A stretch of 64,000 bases of DNA. It comes from Imbricaverruca yamaguchii. Taxonomy: Eukaryota; Arthropoda; Thecostraca; Neoverrucidae. The stretch spans positions 186,001-250,000 of the forward strand of contig JAOTOL010001172.1 in assembly GCA_034440575.1 (NCBI GenBank), in the 5' to 3' direction. Under the pieces are notes generated by a model. That model did no database searches, was not told the DNA's origin, and saw nothing but the letters and a program-made list of their open reading frames with translations. A program made the position numbers and the translations under genes. Positions 32,200 to 45,048 of this stretch are shown here, in pieces (position 1 is the stretch's first letter; the number at the start of each line of letters is the position of its first letter).

Positions 32200-35100
32200 A
32201 TGGTTATCACGGCACGTTCATACATGAAATATGCCACGAAATCGGACAGTTGTTGCGTCCAGATGCTCCGCCGTTCTTTGAAATCCAGTGGAGAAGGAGT
32301 AGGGTAGGGGCGAGGTAAGCCGTCGCGATGAGCAGGTACCGTGGACGCCTGACCTTCCACTCCCACCCAATTAATCTTCAAAATAATTTTCCCAGGAGTA
32401 AATTGGCGACTTCGGACCACCATGCATGGTAACCACACCTCCCCTGAGTACACCAAAGGCAATCTGGGATGGTCGCCGGCAGTGAAGGTAGACTGACCAT
32501 GATCCCTTTTCCTTCCCATTCCTTCCTTTCTCTATGGAATGTCGGCCGACATAGCCGATAAAATTCCTTGATCCGCTCTGGCCCATGGTAGGCAGGAGGA
32601 GCCACGCTCATGCTCTGAAGGAATTGCAGAGGCAGGTTTTAAGTTCCTTTATTGCATACATAGGGTGTATGTTTCATCCTAAGCTCCTCCAAAGTGCGGG
32701 GAGGGGTAAAAATCTGAGTCGCTGCGAATCGCTCGGGAAACGAAGAGTCTAGGAGTAAGCGGGACACGATATAGTACAACTGCAGTACTTTACCAGCTTG
32801 TCGCATTCGTGTAGCTGTTGGTCTGTTGCCTTCTTTTCAGCGATCCTTGTTTAACCCTAGCCATTGGAGCGGGATGGTTGATGCAACCCTCTACGATTTT
32901 TAGTTGATAGCTTCCGAGCGGCTCAGGGAAACCCAGCAAGATTTATGGTACCATCCGGAGCCTCTTTTTTGGAGCTTTCGGTGCTTTGTCATGTCAGGTC
33001 ACCGAGCTATGACGTCATGACTGGGGCACCTCAGACCATTCTTGAATGAAATAACTGATTATTGTATCCTGACATAGCATTGTGGTCTTTTTATGCGGGT
33101 TAGGCTAATAGATGACTCAAGTGACATTCGGACACCATCCTGGCATCACACCAAGGTCATTCAAGACCATTGCAATATGCTGGCATCAGATGACCCTTTT
33201 CAGCTTGACAGGATACATGTGGTTATTTTATGTCCTGAATCCGATTTTGCAGTCTATTTTTACCCTAGGTGGGTGCAAGCAGTGGCCTCAGCCAACATCC
33301 TATCAATTTGTTCATGTGAGGTCAAGTCTTGGCCCGGCCGGACCCATGTCATATGCTTTAAAATACAACTCGAGATATGTCATCGCAGCTGTAAAGCAGC
33401 AACGAACAAACTGATAATACCTAAAAGTGAATATATGTTGCAGTTTAGAAAGCGTTTGCGATCAGCTTAGGAAACGTCACGATTGTTAGGAAAACCTGAC
33501 CTTTGACCTGACCTGGAGAGTCGCCTTTTTCCTCCTAGGTAAAAAAGGGTGACAGTTGCGAGATCTTTTCCCACCCCACAGTCCATTTTTGCTTCGTGTT
33601 TCTAACACTTCTCGTTGGAACGCCAGGCGTCACACCTCCCCTCTTCCTCCTCCACTGGCGAAGGCGGCAAAATGCCGCACACGAGCGATGGTAAATTAGT
33701 GCCATATGCTTCGTATGGTGACTACGTGGGGCGTCAGATGGCAACAAGTTCAATAACCCGTGCTTATTTTCGAGTTCGTGGTGTTTAATCTTGGTGTTTG
33801 CCACCTCTGATCTTAAGCATACCGAACCACAGCTGCCGCAGCATCCGCAGAACGACGTCTGCCTACCACTTACAGCGGGTGGGTAGGTGACGTAATAAAC
33901 ACATGATACGGGTCGCGCCGGCCCCGCGTCGAGACCGGACATAACCGGCTCACACCGGTCTACTCCGCATCGTAAGTACAGGCGGCCACATACGTCAACA
34001 GTCACGTGGCGCGTCCCGCAGACGTGAAGCTGGAAGAAAAATATGGCCGGTGTGTAATAAAAGGCCATCAAGCTTCATCGCCTACGCAATGCGACCAGTA
34101 AAGAAAAGATAGATAATGGACAACAAGGGACAGAGGCGCACAGAGGATTTTCGTGAAGGAGTAGCACGTACTTATCGGCGGATCCACTAGTGAAAGTTAG
34201 CTGTTATTGGGTCATCGATTATAACATGTTATTGAACACGGGTGGGGCAAGAAGGTATGTTGAGAGTCTTTCCTTTTCATCATTTAGTGGGTTTACAGTT
34301 AAGGCCGGATAAGAATGAACGGAACGACGGGTTGGCAGACTGCTCCATGTGTATTGATATGTAGCATACGCCACCAATTGTGCATTTCTTGTTTTCCGTT
34401 CATGTTAGCCGCATGTTGGAGGATGTCCTCCTACCGCACAGTTCAACTATAGCTAACAGGGTATTTCTAGAAAGGAAAGGGAGAGTTTTGTTACTGGACA
34501 CTAGCGGTAAGCTTTTGCTGGACTAGCACCGAATCAGGCATGGGCGCAACTGAATTGTTTAAACTGAGGAGCGAGGTGGGGGTAGGGGACAAATTTTGCA
34601 GAATGCAAAGGCGAATTCACAAGGATAAAGACCCAATTTGATGCACTGACAGGGAGCATGTGAGCACAGGTACAACTAGGATTATCTCAAGGGAGGGGCG
34701 GACCCGAAAAAAAAATGTGCTATGCAGTGCAAAACAAGATTTTAGACGTTTTGAATGGAGCTAATATGCAGTCTTCTAGACAGGAGAGGTGCTGCTTGGT
34801 AGCTAGAGGTGCAACCTGAATTTATAATGGTGGAGGGCGTTATTATTTCTGGGGTGGTTGCATTCAATGCCACAATAACTACCCTCTCCGAAAAAAAAAT
34901 CGGCGTCATGGACGTTCCAACGTTTGAAACAATGCGGACAGGTTCCAAAAATGTTTCGGCAAGAAAATGCATCATGAAGATTGTCAGAACAATTGCCGCA
35001 GGCTGTTCCAAACTTCTTGCTCACCTACTTGCCTCAAATTGTGCTATTCCTCTAAATAATTGCTAATAACCACTATTTATTTATTCGTTTATTTCACAAT

Positions 35101-36580
35101 ACATGCCCTCAACGTGCAGTGGCTTTTATGGGCTTGCCTCAAGAAATGCTGGGAACAAGAATTGATAATAACCAAATCAACAAGCCCGCTGATAAACTTT
35201 CACGAATAGGCGGGAATTGTGAGCGCCTCAAAGACTTAGTCCATTAGGTTAGGTATATTAGTTTGTCGAAGTATTGTTGGGGTGCTTGGGTTAGGGGCTC
35301 TAGACCTCGTGGTCTGTGCATCCAAGCTGCTGCTGAGCCCCTGGAATAATGCTTGGTGTTCCATGTGCCTGTCAACCAAGTGTTGGGACCAGTGTGAGAG
35401 GGGAGCCTGAGCTGCTTCTAGGCGTCTATTGAGGTGCCATCGGCCGTTTAAGTCGCTGTTGACGTTATTGGACACCAGCCGTTATTGGACACCAGCCGTA
35501 GTGCGCCAGATAGAGTAGACGCCATATATCTCGACAGAGTAGCAGCATATTGGAACATCTTGTCTGCACGACCACAGGAAACATCTGTTGAGCGGAGATT
35601 CCTCTCTCGAACTTCCATACTCGACTACTGGTGGGCACGAATTAGCATTAGGACATAATTTTGCATTGACTGTCAGGGAGGCCTTACGCGGCATATCAAA
35701 ATGATAGCCGAGAAGAGTCAACTCAAACTTCGAGGGGACCTTCCAGCGCGGTTGCCTCCAGCTTAAAGCGACCCATTCCAGTTCCCAGAAACCAGTCCTG
35801 CTCCCAGCTGATTTTATAACACCTGAGCACCCCAAACTCTTAGCAAATCCTCAAATTCTTCAAATTTCTAGAGGCTTTCGATCTAGCAGGTCATCTCATG
35901 TTAATTGGGGATCCTCACAATCCCAGAGGTCTCCCATATTTTCAAATTCACATTGCTCTCGGTCTCCCAGGGCCCCCACACCACAGGCAACATTTTCCTT
36001 CCAGAGGCCATCTAACCCCTGCAGAGATTAACGAGCTTCATGAGGCTATACACCTCAGCTCAGGATCCCACCAGTTTCAAGGGTCTCCTTCAACGTTAGG
36101 TGAGATTTCCAGTGAGATGGGTCCTCCCAACCTTAAGTGGCCTGTTCAGTTCCCTGCAGAGCCCCTCCTGGTCCCAGTTGGGACTAAAACTCATAAGAAT
36201 CCTACATTCATCGAGAGCTGAAGAGAGACCACCTTCGGAGCGCAAAGCACGCCGATAATTTCTCGTTTGGCAGGAAGCAAATATAGAGTGGGAGCGGGAG
36301 GAGGGAAGACGGGAGAGGAAGCAGAAAGAGGTGTAAGCAGAAAGAAGGTAATATTATGCAGAGTTATGGAGGGAACTGCCAAACTGTTTACGGAGACAAT
36401 TTTATAATAAAATCGCCTTTGCACCTGGAACTGGAATAGCACATGGCATGCCGTTCGCTTCACCTACATAATTGCGCCAAATCAACGCGTGCAATAACAA
36501 CCCACCACCTCAGATTCCACTTCTGCCGTTTCCGATTCTTTTTCTCACCCGTGAGTGCGACGGAATGGCGCGTTTTCCAC
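32200..36580. other. Gene-poor stretch
   Basis: Short frames occur on both strands; none shows a recognisable family. AAATAAACGAATAAATAAAT on the minus strand near 35090 looks like a polyadenylation region and could end an old retrocopy extending toward 35830, but I cannot identify it. Confidence 0.4.
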
Positions 36581-36800
36581 TGCGGTAATGGTACGTACGA
36601 CGGTGCCGTTTCCTCGGATGCAGCGGACTCGCGTCAACAGCCACGAGTCACTGGCAGCCAGCTGCGCCGCTGCCGCCAGCGCGGCCGACAGGCGGCTCCC
36701 TCCGTGAGCGGGGGCGGGGCCGACAGGCGGCCAATCACGGACGTGGTCGCTAGAATACGCGGCAGGTACCCTGACCAGACAACGATCACCGCCGGGACGG
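36580..36800. promoter_or_regulatory. CpG-rich promoter-like block
   Basis: It contains a GC box (GGGGGCGGGGC, 36710-36720), a CCAAT box in CGGCCAATCACGG (36729-36741) and a repeated GCGGCCGACAGGCGG. No adjacent coding exon is recognised on either strand. It may be the promoter of an unrecognised transcript or part of a mobile element. Confidence 0.35.
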
Positions 36801-37049
36801 AGGGCATCTGTGACGTTAGCACGGGACGTGAAACACCAAGAATGTGGGAAGGTGACACAAAGTTAATCTACATCATGAAATATTTTGTTGAGCGGGAAGG
36901 GATGCGGTGCGAAACATTTCCACCTGTGCTACAGGAAATATGATAAATGTCCACCTTCGTTTTCTTGGACTTCATAGTGCCGAGACCGTGTTTGTGCTTG
37001 CTTCTGCTGCTTGGGAAGCGTTTGCAGGGCAATACCAGTTGTTGCGGAA

Positions 37050-37265
37050 AAATTGTGCTAGGGGCCTGACAAATATAATGTTGGTACCAAAAACCGGAAC
37101 CAGGACAACAAAAACTGGAGCTAGAAATTCAGCGCAGTTCTAAAAAATGGGACAAGGGCAATCCTCCTGAGGTTCCAAATATTACGTCAGAGACCCACAA
37201 CATCAGAAAGGCCTCGGAAAAACGTGAGGGCCAGAACAGCGCGAACCTAGAATTTGCGTCATGTT
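37050..37265 (-). repeat. GGGGCCCC-array fragment, reverse orientation
   Basis: Degenerate units such as GGCCTCGGAAAAACGTGAGG and GGGGCCTGACAAATAT match the array type in reverse. From 37270 to 38620 I see no feature. Confidence 0.45.
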
Positions 37266-38629
37266 ACATATTTCAAAGGTGTTGCGACTGTGATGAAATA
37301 CAGGTTTAGTTGTCTATGCTCTGAGCTCAGCTTATTATTGATCAAGGGCTTACGGAATTGGATTACTGACTTTGTATGAAGAAGTGCAATAATTTACATC
37401 GCTTCGTGTCATTTATTCTAATTCTGCATCATATTATTTATTTCATAGCATTTTGTAATTTAATCACTTCGGAAATCCGTCACATTATTTTGGAATATGT
37501 ATGTTGTTTTATAACTGAAAAGCATTGTAAAATTCCCTTGTTTGTAAATGAATCACAGTATTGTATCCAAATTACGCTATTTGTGGTTACAAACCAAGGC
37601 CTTCGTGCAATGTGATTTTACGAGTTTGTGATTTGCACCACACTGGTTGTTAACAAACAGTGAGTGTAAAAGCAGGAGTGGAATTGGCCTAAAAGTATTG
37701 AAATCCGAAAGAAAGGAAGACAAGTTGCAATTTGAGCTATGCTGGCATGCACAAGGCGGGCAACGATAGTGGCAGTATAGAGAAACGCGCTACCCGTAAT
37801 GTAGACGATTTGGGATATGTGCTGCAGTAAAACGTGGGAGGTTTGAGAAGACGAAGTCTGGATATACGTCGCATTAATTGGGCATCGTCACTTTTAGTCA
37901 GATTGCAAAACAGATCAACTTATTATGTCCTTTTCAACCAATACCCACCCATCAAGCAAGCTATTATCCAGAACCACTCCAACACGGTATACTTCACATG
38001 GGCTGATCCAATCCATGGCTAAGATAAGTTATGAAACAAGTTAAAAGTTATGTAAAGTTATGAAACAAGTAATTTATGCCCGGTTCAAATCCATGTAATT
38101 ATAATTGTTCTGATCTGATTTGGATCAACTACCCAGCAGATTGTGCTGGATCTTAGAAATTACCGCCACGCGGTAATATTTTCATCATATCTTCCCCTAC
38201 TTTTGAGAAAAGATTGATCCCGCACATGCAAGTTATCACCACCTGGCACCCAAAGTTAGATGTGCATGCGGTGTGGCATTTGTCACATTATGCGTTGCAA
38301 TTACGCCCAGCCCAATAACGAAAACAAGCCAATGTCCTATGTGCTTTGAATTTCCTCTAGATGTCTTTATGAACACCACTTATTGGTTGCTTCTATAACA
38401 AGCCGTAATCACTTCGGAAATACACCATTTTATTTGGAAATATGTATCCTGCTTTAGGACTGAAATGCATTGAAAAATTCCGTCGTTTGTATGTCCGTGA
38501 TATTAGCAACGCATACGCTTTCAGCATCGCATTCGCATACCCTCCGAGTTCATTCATTTATTTCAGGACTTTGTCACTTGCAAAAGTAAAGCAAACCACA
38601 AGTATTTAGTAGGACGAGTAGTACGATCT

Positions 38630-39660
38630 TTAAAGGTCAAGAAATGTCATTCGTGTCAAAAACGGGGGGCCGCATACCATACAAAGATTTTCACTTAGTC
38701 GAATGGTTTCAAAGCTTAGATGCCCGCTGTCCACTAAAGATGCAGCACTTCGAATTACGTGCACTTCAATGTCATAGTTTGACCTCAGGTCGCCAAACTT
38801 GGTTTTACTCATACACTATATCTATTCTATTCACTATTCAGGGTACCGAATACAATCATGGTGACACATTGGATATATCTGAATTTTGCCGGTGATAGTC
38901 TGCATAGCACCTGCACAGAGCACATCGATCAAAATCACCCATTATGGTCACGGATTCATCAGCATTCGCCAAGAAGACCCAAAAATAGGAAATATTCCAA
39001 GTTCTTGTGCACACGATAATATCCGTGAAATTTTACTTCGCAGCCAAATATTGAGTATGGCTCATGAATGCAGCACACTGAAGCGTAAGACCTACAATCT
39101 CATAGTTTGACCTATGTTTACAAAATATTGTTTGACCATGCATTGTTACCATCTACGCGGTACAGAATAATACCTTCTTAAATACATTCATCGGATTGGC
39201 ATTAACGCCAAATAATCTTCCATCGCACAAGACAGCAGAACATTCAAGCATGTCACATTCACGGTCACCATTTGACCTCAGGTCAACGAATATTTTAACA
39301 TTACACCCTACGGTAAAATCATGTAGTACCGAATAACATTTTCCTGAGCACAATTATCGGGTGGATATTAGCGTCCAATAATCGCTCACCGAGCAAGGAA
39401 GCAGCACATCCGAGCATGTGACCTGCAAAGTAAGCGTTTGGCCTCAGGTCCGGTCTCATGAAATTCAGAAAATGAAAGTAGTCCACTGGTGTACCACATG
39501 TGGGCTAAAGCAAGCATTGAATATAAACTGTCTCAATACTGATGCATGCACTATCAATACAAGAAGCAGCACACCGCGTACCCGGACCTCTATCGATGAT
39601 GTATTTCATCAGGTAACGCTAGCATCCGATTCAGCAAAGCATTCAGAAAGGCATTCACAA
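38630..39660. repeat. Diverged ~165-bp tandem repeat
   Basis: About six copies share the order GTACCGAATA, then TAACGCCAAATAATC, CGAGCATGT and TTTGACCTCAGGTC. The last motif recurs near 38785, 39110, 39275 and 39440, spaced about 165 bp or twice that. Copies differ greatly, indicating an old array. No feature is seen from 39670 to 40280. Confidence 0.7.
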
Positions 39661-40286
39661 ATATCCTTCGATTCGTCTGAAAATTCGACAACTTTCGCAG
39701 TCACAAAATCACATGCATATAAAATAACAGGTGTCATCAAATTATTTTCTTTACGACGAACCATTTCGCCTTCAGAGGCGAAAAGGTCAACAATGTCGAA
39801 TCTAGGTCGTCGATGCACCCAACATGGTTTGCGTAATGGCAACTGGGGACCTCTCCAATCCCCTCCCTGGGAGGGATACTCTGAGTTCAAATGAGAGTCA
39901 ATATGGATCGCTTGATATTTTCCATTTGAAAGCAGTTCTAGCACCCAGTCATCCTGCGACGCCCTCCCCCCCCTGAGCATACACGGAAAATCTACATGGT
40001 AATAATATTATTAGCATATTCACTATTCCCACATGCGTACCTTCGTCGCATCATAAACATAGCTTTACATTTCTCCACAAATGTGTAGTACGATCACCGT
40101 TGCATGCGTGCGTATGAATGGACTAGGGTATGATAATAATTTGTGTCTCTCACGGCCTGGTTCAAGCAAAATAATAGTTAGCTTCATGCATGTACTTCAA
40201 GATCATATCAAGAGAACACTTTTGAACAACAATCCGGTAGTTCCCAGTCCCTAGCACGCTTTGTTTTAGTCGTATCAATTTTTGTA

Positions 40287-40735
40287 ACACTGCACCTAAC
40301 GCATCCCATGCTAAGCTACACCACGACCTTCGTTCTTACTCTCTATATTTAGCTGTGGTGACTGAGACCTGGCTACGACCTAGCACCCCCACGCGTCTCA
40401 TTAACTTCCCTGTCTACCAAGTATAACGCGCGGATCAGACCGACTCTAGTAATTACGGTGGGGTGGCAATTATCGCCAAGTCAGCTCTAACTATTACCGT
40501 TTTCAAAATGTCTACGCCTCCAAGCTCGAGCTCAAAACTAAAATCACTCTTTGCCAAAGTCAAAGGGAAAAGCAGAAAGTAGTTAATTCTGACGGCAATC
40601 TATCGGCCTCCTTGTAACACTCTACCTGCCTTAAATGATGACTTCGCTGAGCTCGAAAGACAGGTTTAATTGGCGATACTGAGCTTTACTGCCACTTTCT
40701 GCCTCGCAGGTAATCTAAATTGCAGGTTGTTAAGC
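40287..40735 (+). pseudogene. LINE endonuclease fragment
   Basis: The translation shows the order expected of a LINE apurinic endonuclease: LYLAVVTETWLRP, NYGGVAII, LILTAIYRPP and, after a frame change, LAGNLNCRL (normally GDFN, so the key Asp is lost). In-frame stops and a frameshift disable it. No reverse transcriptase follows. The clade cannot be fixed from this piece. Confidence 0.75.
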
Positions 40736-41915
40736 ATATTTAAATGAGAATGTTTTAATACCAAGTTTACTGATGTGATTAAGATGAAATGACTACTCAT
40801 TTTTATTGCAAATGCTTGCTTTTTACTTGGTGAACTAAATAACACCAAAATGGACATTGATAGGTGCTATATTGTGAGGATAATGTAATGTTTTCTAAAG
40901 AACCCTAACATAACTTAGCCTATCCTCTTTTTAAAGAAAATGAAGTTTAATTAATTTGTCACTACCATATGGCTACATGGTTGGAACATTGATCACTGCT
41001 GCTGACTCCATTGAGTAAATATATCATGGGGCATGACTCAATTCAGCAGCAGGCTAGCATGAGCACTGCCATTTTTATTCACATACATGTGTTACGCATA
41101 CCACTATATTTGTAACAATAAGCATTTCTATTTCCAGATGAATGGCACATCCACCCAAAGGTTTTATGGAAGTCAAAGACACAGCCATCAATGTCCAAAT
41201 AGCAGTGTTCAGCGTGTGGCAGATCCGGTGAACTCGATTATCTTCAAGGCCCTTCGCTTTCCAGTGCTAGAAAAGCCATAAAAAAACCATCAGAATCAAA
41301 GTGCCAACTCAAGATAGACATTTACATAGCTTAACCACCTCTATCGAACAGCTTCTACAATATGCCATTGCCTACGGTCCCCAGTGGTACAAAAGATATG
41401 TCAGTGATAATGGGGACAGTAATATTATTGAGAAGAGTGAAATCAAAATCAGGAAGTGCAGGGCTGATGCCCCCTTCACAAAGGATAGTGCAGGGAAATA
41501 TGTGAAGGCATAGAACTTGTCCTAAATATTGTGCGTGCCAGGCGAGTGGAAGAATTTGCGACAAAATTTAGTGGTGACGGAAGTCAGAACATAGTGGATG
41601 ATGATAAACTGTAGTGGATGAACTCTGGAGGTGGCAAGATTGTCTAGCTGTCAGTTGTATGTCAGTTAACATTGTAAATTATTTAATCAAGAACAACGTT
41701 GTGTCTTTTTCGAAGAACTTTCTGTTATGTATTGCTGCTCCTCTCATATTTGATGTATCCAACGTAACATAATTAATAGCAAAACTAGGCAGGGTCGGAC
41801 ATATTTCTTTGAATGATAGACATCTTAGTGCCTTGCGCACGAAGCTGTATCAGCTTAAATTATTGTACATAGCAGCAGAGAGGAAAGAGCTTTCAGAAAA
41901 AGACTATTAGCAAAA
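40736..41915 (+). other. Unassigned stretch with short open frames
   Basis: Two short frames on the plus strand (47 codons from an ATG after cag at ~41138; 70 codons from 41301) have codon-like composition but no family that I recognise. They may be debris of a mobile element. Confidence 0.25.
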
Positions 41916-42783
41916 GTGAGCTATGACCGGGTGGACGTTTCAATTGCGAACCTGTTCGAGGATGTCGCTGATGAGGGCGAACAAGAGATACCAGAACCTT
42001 TCAGGGCAAATCGGCCAGCGCCGGGACCCACCGGTGTTGCAGGATCGAATCAGTCAGCATCTGGCCCCACCGCGGCTGCTGGACCGAGCCGGCCGGGGTG
42101 CCTGGCCCCATCACCACTGTTGCGGGACCGAGCCAGCCACTGCCTGGCCCCACCACCACTGCTGCGGGACCGAGTCAGCCAGTGCCTGTCCCCCCCTCCC
42201 TCCCCCCACAGCTACGGGACCGAGTCGGCCAGTGCCTGTCCCCACCACCACTGCTGCGGGACCGAGCAGGCCAGTGCCTGGCTCCACCACCACTGCTGCA
42301 GGACCGAGCAGGCCAGTGCCTGGCTCCACCACCACTGCTGCAGGACCGAGCAGGCCAGTGCCTGGCTCCACCACCACTGCTGCGGGACCGAGTCGGCCAG
42401 TGCCTGTCCCCACCACCACTGCTGCAGGACCGAGTCGGCCAGTGCCTGGCTCTACCACCACTGCTGTAGGACCGAGCAGGCCAGTGCCTGGCTCTACCAC
42501 CACTGCTGCAGGACCGAGCAGGCCAGTGCCTGGCCCAACCACCACTGCTGCAGGACCGAGTCTGCCAGTGCCTGGCCCCACCACCGCCACTGCGGGACCG
42601 AGTCGGCCAGCACCTGAACCCACCGCTGCTGCCGAGCCTTCCAGACACTACTCAGATCGCCATATCGGTCGAAAACGATGGCATATCGAGACTCTAGCAG
42701 CAAAATACGGCATTAAAGAATTTGTTCCAAGCACACCGCTGAGACCTTCCACTTCTCAAGTCCTGAAGGTCATTGACACTTAA
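41916..42783 (+). CDS. Pro/Thr-rich repeat ORF, unknown (possibly decayed)
   Basis: A 42-bp unit (14 residues, PVPGSTTTAAGPSR) is repeated about ten times between 42100 and 42600, with variants. The longest frame is 286 codons from 41923. The N-terminal sequence that looks most protein-like (ANLFEDVADEGEQEIPEPF) is in the frame opening at 41916, while most repeats and the tail (HYSDRHIGRKRWHIETLAAK) are in the frame of 41923; indels therefore seem to have broken a once-continuous gene. The composition resembles a mucin-like or disordered linker. I do not recognise the family. Confidence 0.35.
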
Positions 42784-43204
42784 AATATCTCTCTTTCCAA
42801 ATATCACAAGCTAGCGAAACTCTCTCCAATTCTGCCCAGCAGATACAGGATTAAAAAGGAGTGAAGAAGGTGAGAAAGTATGACATGAATTCTCCTCAGT
42901 ACAGTTTCATCCGTGAGACCAACGGGAAATGGGCACACACGATCTAGCTATAGGATGTCACCAGGCCCTAGAGCTGCGCTAGCTAACGAGATGAAAAATA
43001 ATCACTAGGGTAAAAGTGTCATTTGCATATGCGACTGCACAATTATGTCATTGTGACGATAGCTGTTCGCAAAATGCATGATCTGTTCCTTAATAAACAA
43101 TTCTATGCGAATTTTACCAAATCTTTTTTTCAATTTAGCAAATGTCCGAGCAACCTCCTCCATGTATGTTAGTATTCCCATGCATATCCGGTGGTAGTGG
43201 TGGA

Positions 43205-43250
43205 TTGGCGTTTGGGGGCGCGTCGACATCTGGGGTCATTTTGCGCCCAT
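43205..43250 (+). mobile_element. Short tail insertion core
   Basis: TGGATTGGCGTTTGGGGGCG and GCGTCGACATCTGGGGTC, then CATTTTGCGCCC, match the insert at 26543-26591, including its TGGATTGG start. No target duplication is evident. The flanking sequence 42790-43430 holds nothing else that I can name. Confidence 0.55.
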
Positions 43251-43429
43251 AACTGAATTATGATCAATCTAAGGTGCTGCTATCATAGCTTGTTATCAGT
43301 ATTCACGGGTGGGGGTATATCACCTCAAGGCGAGCTTATCGAATGAAGATAAAAATATTTCCAGGCGCCACGGCCTCAGAGTCGTTCCCTATTAGGATAC
43401 GCAAAGAGGAGTCGGCGTACAGTCGTTCG

Positions 43430-43635
43430 AAAATATGGCGTCGTAGAGGATTTAGCAGTGTACAGCAGGGTGTATCGTCCAAATCTGTGCAAAGTGAACC
43501 TATGATTTTATCATGCTCTGCTCATGTGGGAATAATATTTGACCACTCATTTCCCAAATATTTCAATCCCCATCCTGCACAGAAAGCGGCGAATTTGTAC
43601 ATGTTCGACACAGGCGCCGCCATGTGGCCAACACA
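43430..43635 (+). mobile_element. LINE 3'-tail fragment
   Basis: GGCGTCGTAGAGGATTTAGC, then CTATGATTTTATCATGCT, CCCCATCCTGCACAGAAAGC and GGCGCCGCCATGTGGCCAA, match in order the 3' region downstream of the LINE RNase H frame at 46880-47610, which lies in opposite orientation. Confidence 0.75.
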
Positions 43636-44208
43636 CGAACTACGGCTTCAACCTATGTTGACGCAGCTCTTTCCACTGCCATGGTGTGAACAGGATAGTT
43701 ACCCACTTCCAGCAGGACATTCCGGATGTTCTCCAGCGCAGTATCGCTCAGAGCCCTCGTGAGAGGCGGCTCAGTTATCAGGGTCGTGCTCCACTCGAAC
43801 AGCTCAGTGAAGGCTGCAACGGCAAAGTTTACGGTCGGGAGCACGTATGGCCGCATATCAGCGTGAGGCTGCTGGAGACACTGTTGTATGGTGCGCACGG
43901 CCCGGGCGCGCACCTCCGGGCCTGGGTCCGCCACCATCGCGGGGAGGACGGCCTCTGGGTGGCACCAGTAGGCGTTGCGCTGGATAACTGGCTTGATCTC
44001 GTCTTGAAGCTCACGGGGCAGCGTCTTCAGCAGCTCCAAGCTCCTCATGGCGTTTTTGGCCCCGTTGCTGCAGCTGCTGTTGGCCCTGATGTGGAACCAC
44101 ATCTGCACGTAGTGACTGATCAGGTAACGAACTAGGCCTGTCAGTTCGGCAGATGGTGATGCGGCGGAGATGTAGAGCCGCAGAAGTCGCGCAGCCAATG
44201 TCAGCCAC
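43636..44208 (-). pseudogene. Transposase-like gene, C-terminal exon
   Basis: It encodes WLTLAARLLRLYIS, WFHIRANSSCSNGAKNAMRS, VIQRNAYWCHPEAVLPAMV, ELFEWSTTLITEPPLTRALS and YPVHTMAVERA. These blocks match an uncharacterised transposase-like family that I know from arthropods and cnidarians (SRWLTTANRLLRLY, RNAYWxHPE, WPxHTQxVER). The acceptor is taatccacag|GTGGCTG. The frame ends near the junction with the LINE tail fragment, so the natural C-terminus is probably lost. Confidence 0.7.
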
Positions 44209-44515
44209 CTGTGGATTACGAGTCTAATTACTGCCCAATCAAATGTGCTTGTTGCTACGTGTAACTTGTATTGCGCTATAAAGATGGAAATCGCGTCTAG
44301 TGCCATAATGAAATAGCATGCATTAAAAGGACAGGTGATAGGCACAGCAATGGATAAAATGAATCGCGAATTGTGTTTGTTGTCTTTAAAACGTTTATTT
44401 TCATCAATGAGTCCAAGCTTCTTAGTCATCTCTTAAGTTGAAGCTTTGCTAATACGATAAAGAAATCCACCCAATTTGTATCACTTCGAATCAGTTTGGA
44501 AGCACAAATTGTACC

Positions 44516-45048
44516 TGGTATGGTTGAGCGGTCCGATCTTTCGGTGCGCGATCTCCTCTGGTACAGCGCCGGTCTGCACGCCGACGGCGAGCTGGTAGAG
44601 CAGTTGCTGATCGTGGCTGAGGCCAGCAACCAACGTCTGTGGCAAGTCCGGGACATGGCCGGGCACTAGGATGAAGTTGCCGACAGCCATGCGGTGCACC
44701 GGCCCAGACACGGATTTGCCAAGCGTACCAGTGAAGGAGTTTGCTCCCGTGGTTTTCCCGTCCAGTTTCGTGAACACTTCCCGCAAGTTGAGCTCATTCG
44801 AGTGTATCTGGCAGATACACCAGTGCACTGGCTGCCCCTGAATCACCTCGAACAGTCGACAGATGTCACCATATCGACCTGTGTTCACTGCGGCTCCGTC
44901 ACAGCCCAGGACACGCACGTTACCGCCGTGCTCATTGGCGATGTTGACCAAGTCGTTGACTTGATCTATGGCCTTCGCTGACTGAGGCGTAAAGTGGGTC
45001 AGATATTGGCCGCCGGGCTCCGCCAGTACGATATGCTCCTCCTGAGCT
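44516..45048 (-). pseudogene. Transposase-like gene, core exon
   Basis: It encodes CFDGRKDLTCVDRASD, EEHIVLAEPGGQYLTHFTP, VRVLGCDGAAVNTGRYGDI, HWCICQIHSNELNLREVF, LDGKTTGANSFTGTLG, LSHDQQLLYQLAVGVQTGA and RKIGPLNHTR. The donor is ACCAG|gtacaa, and joining to the next exon restores the family motif around NHTR-WLT. The acidic residues of FDGRKD and GCDG may belong to an RNase-H-like catalytic core (inference). It is separated from the N-terminal exon by a stop and a frameshift. Confidence 0.7.
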
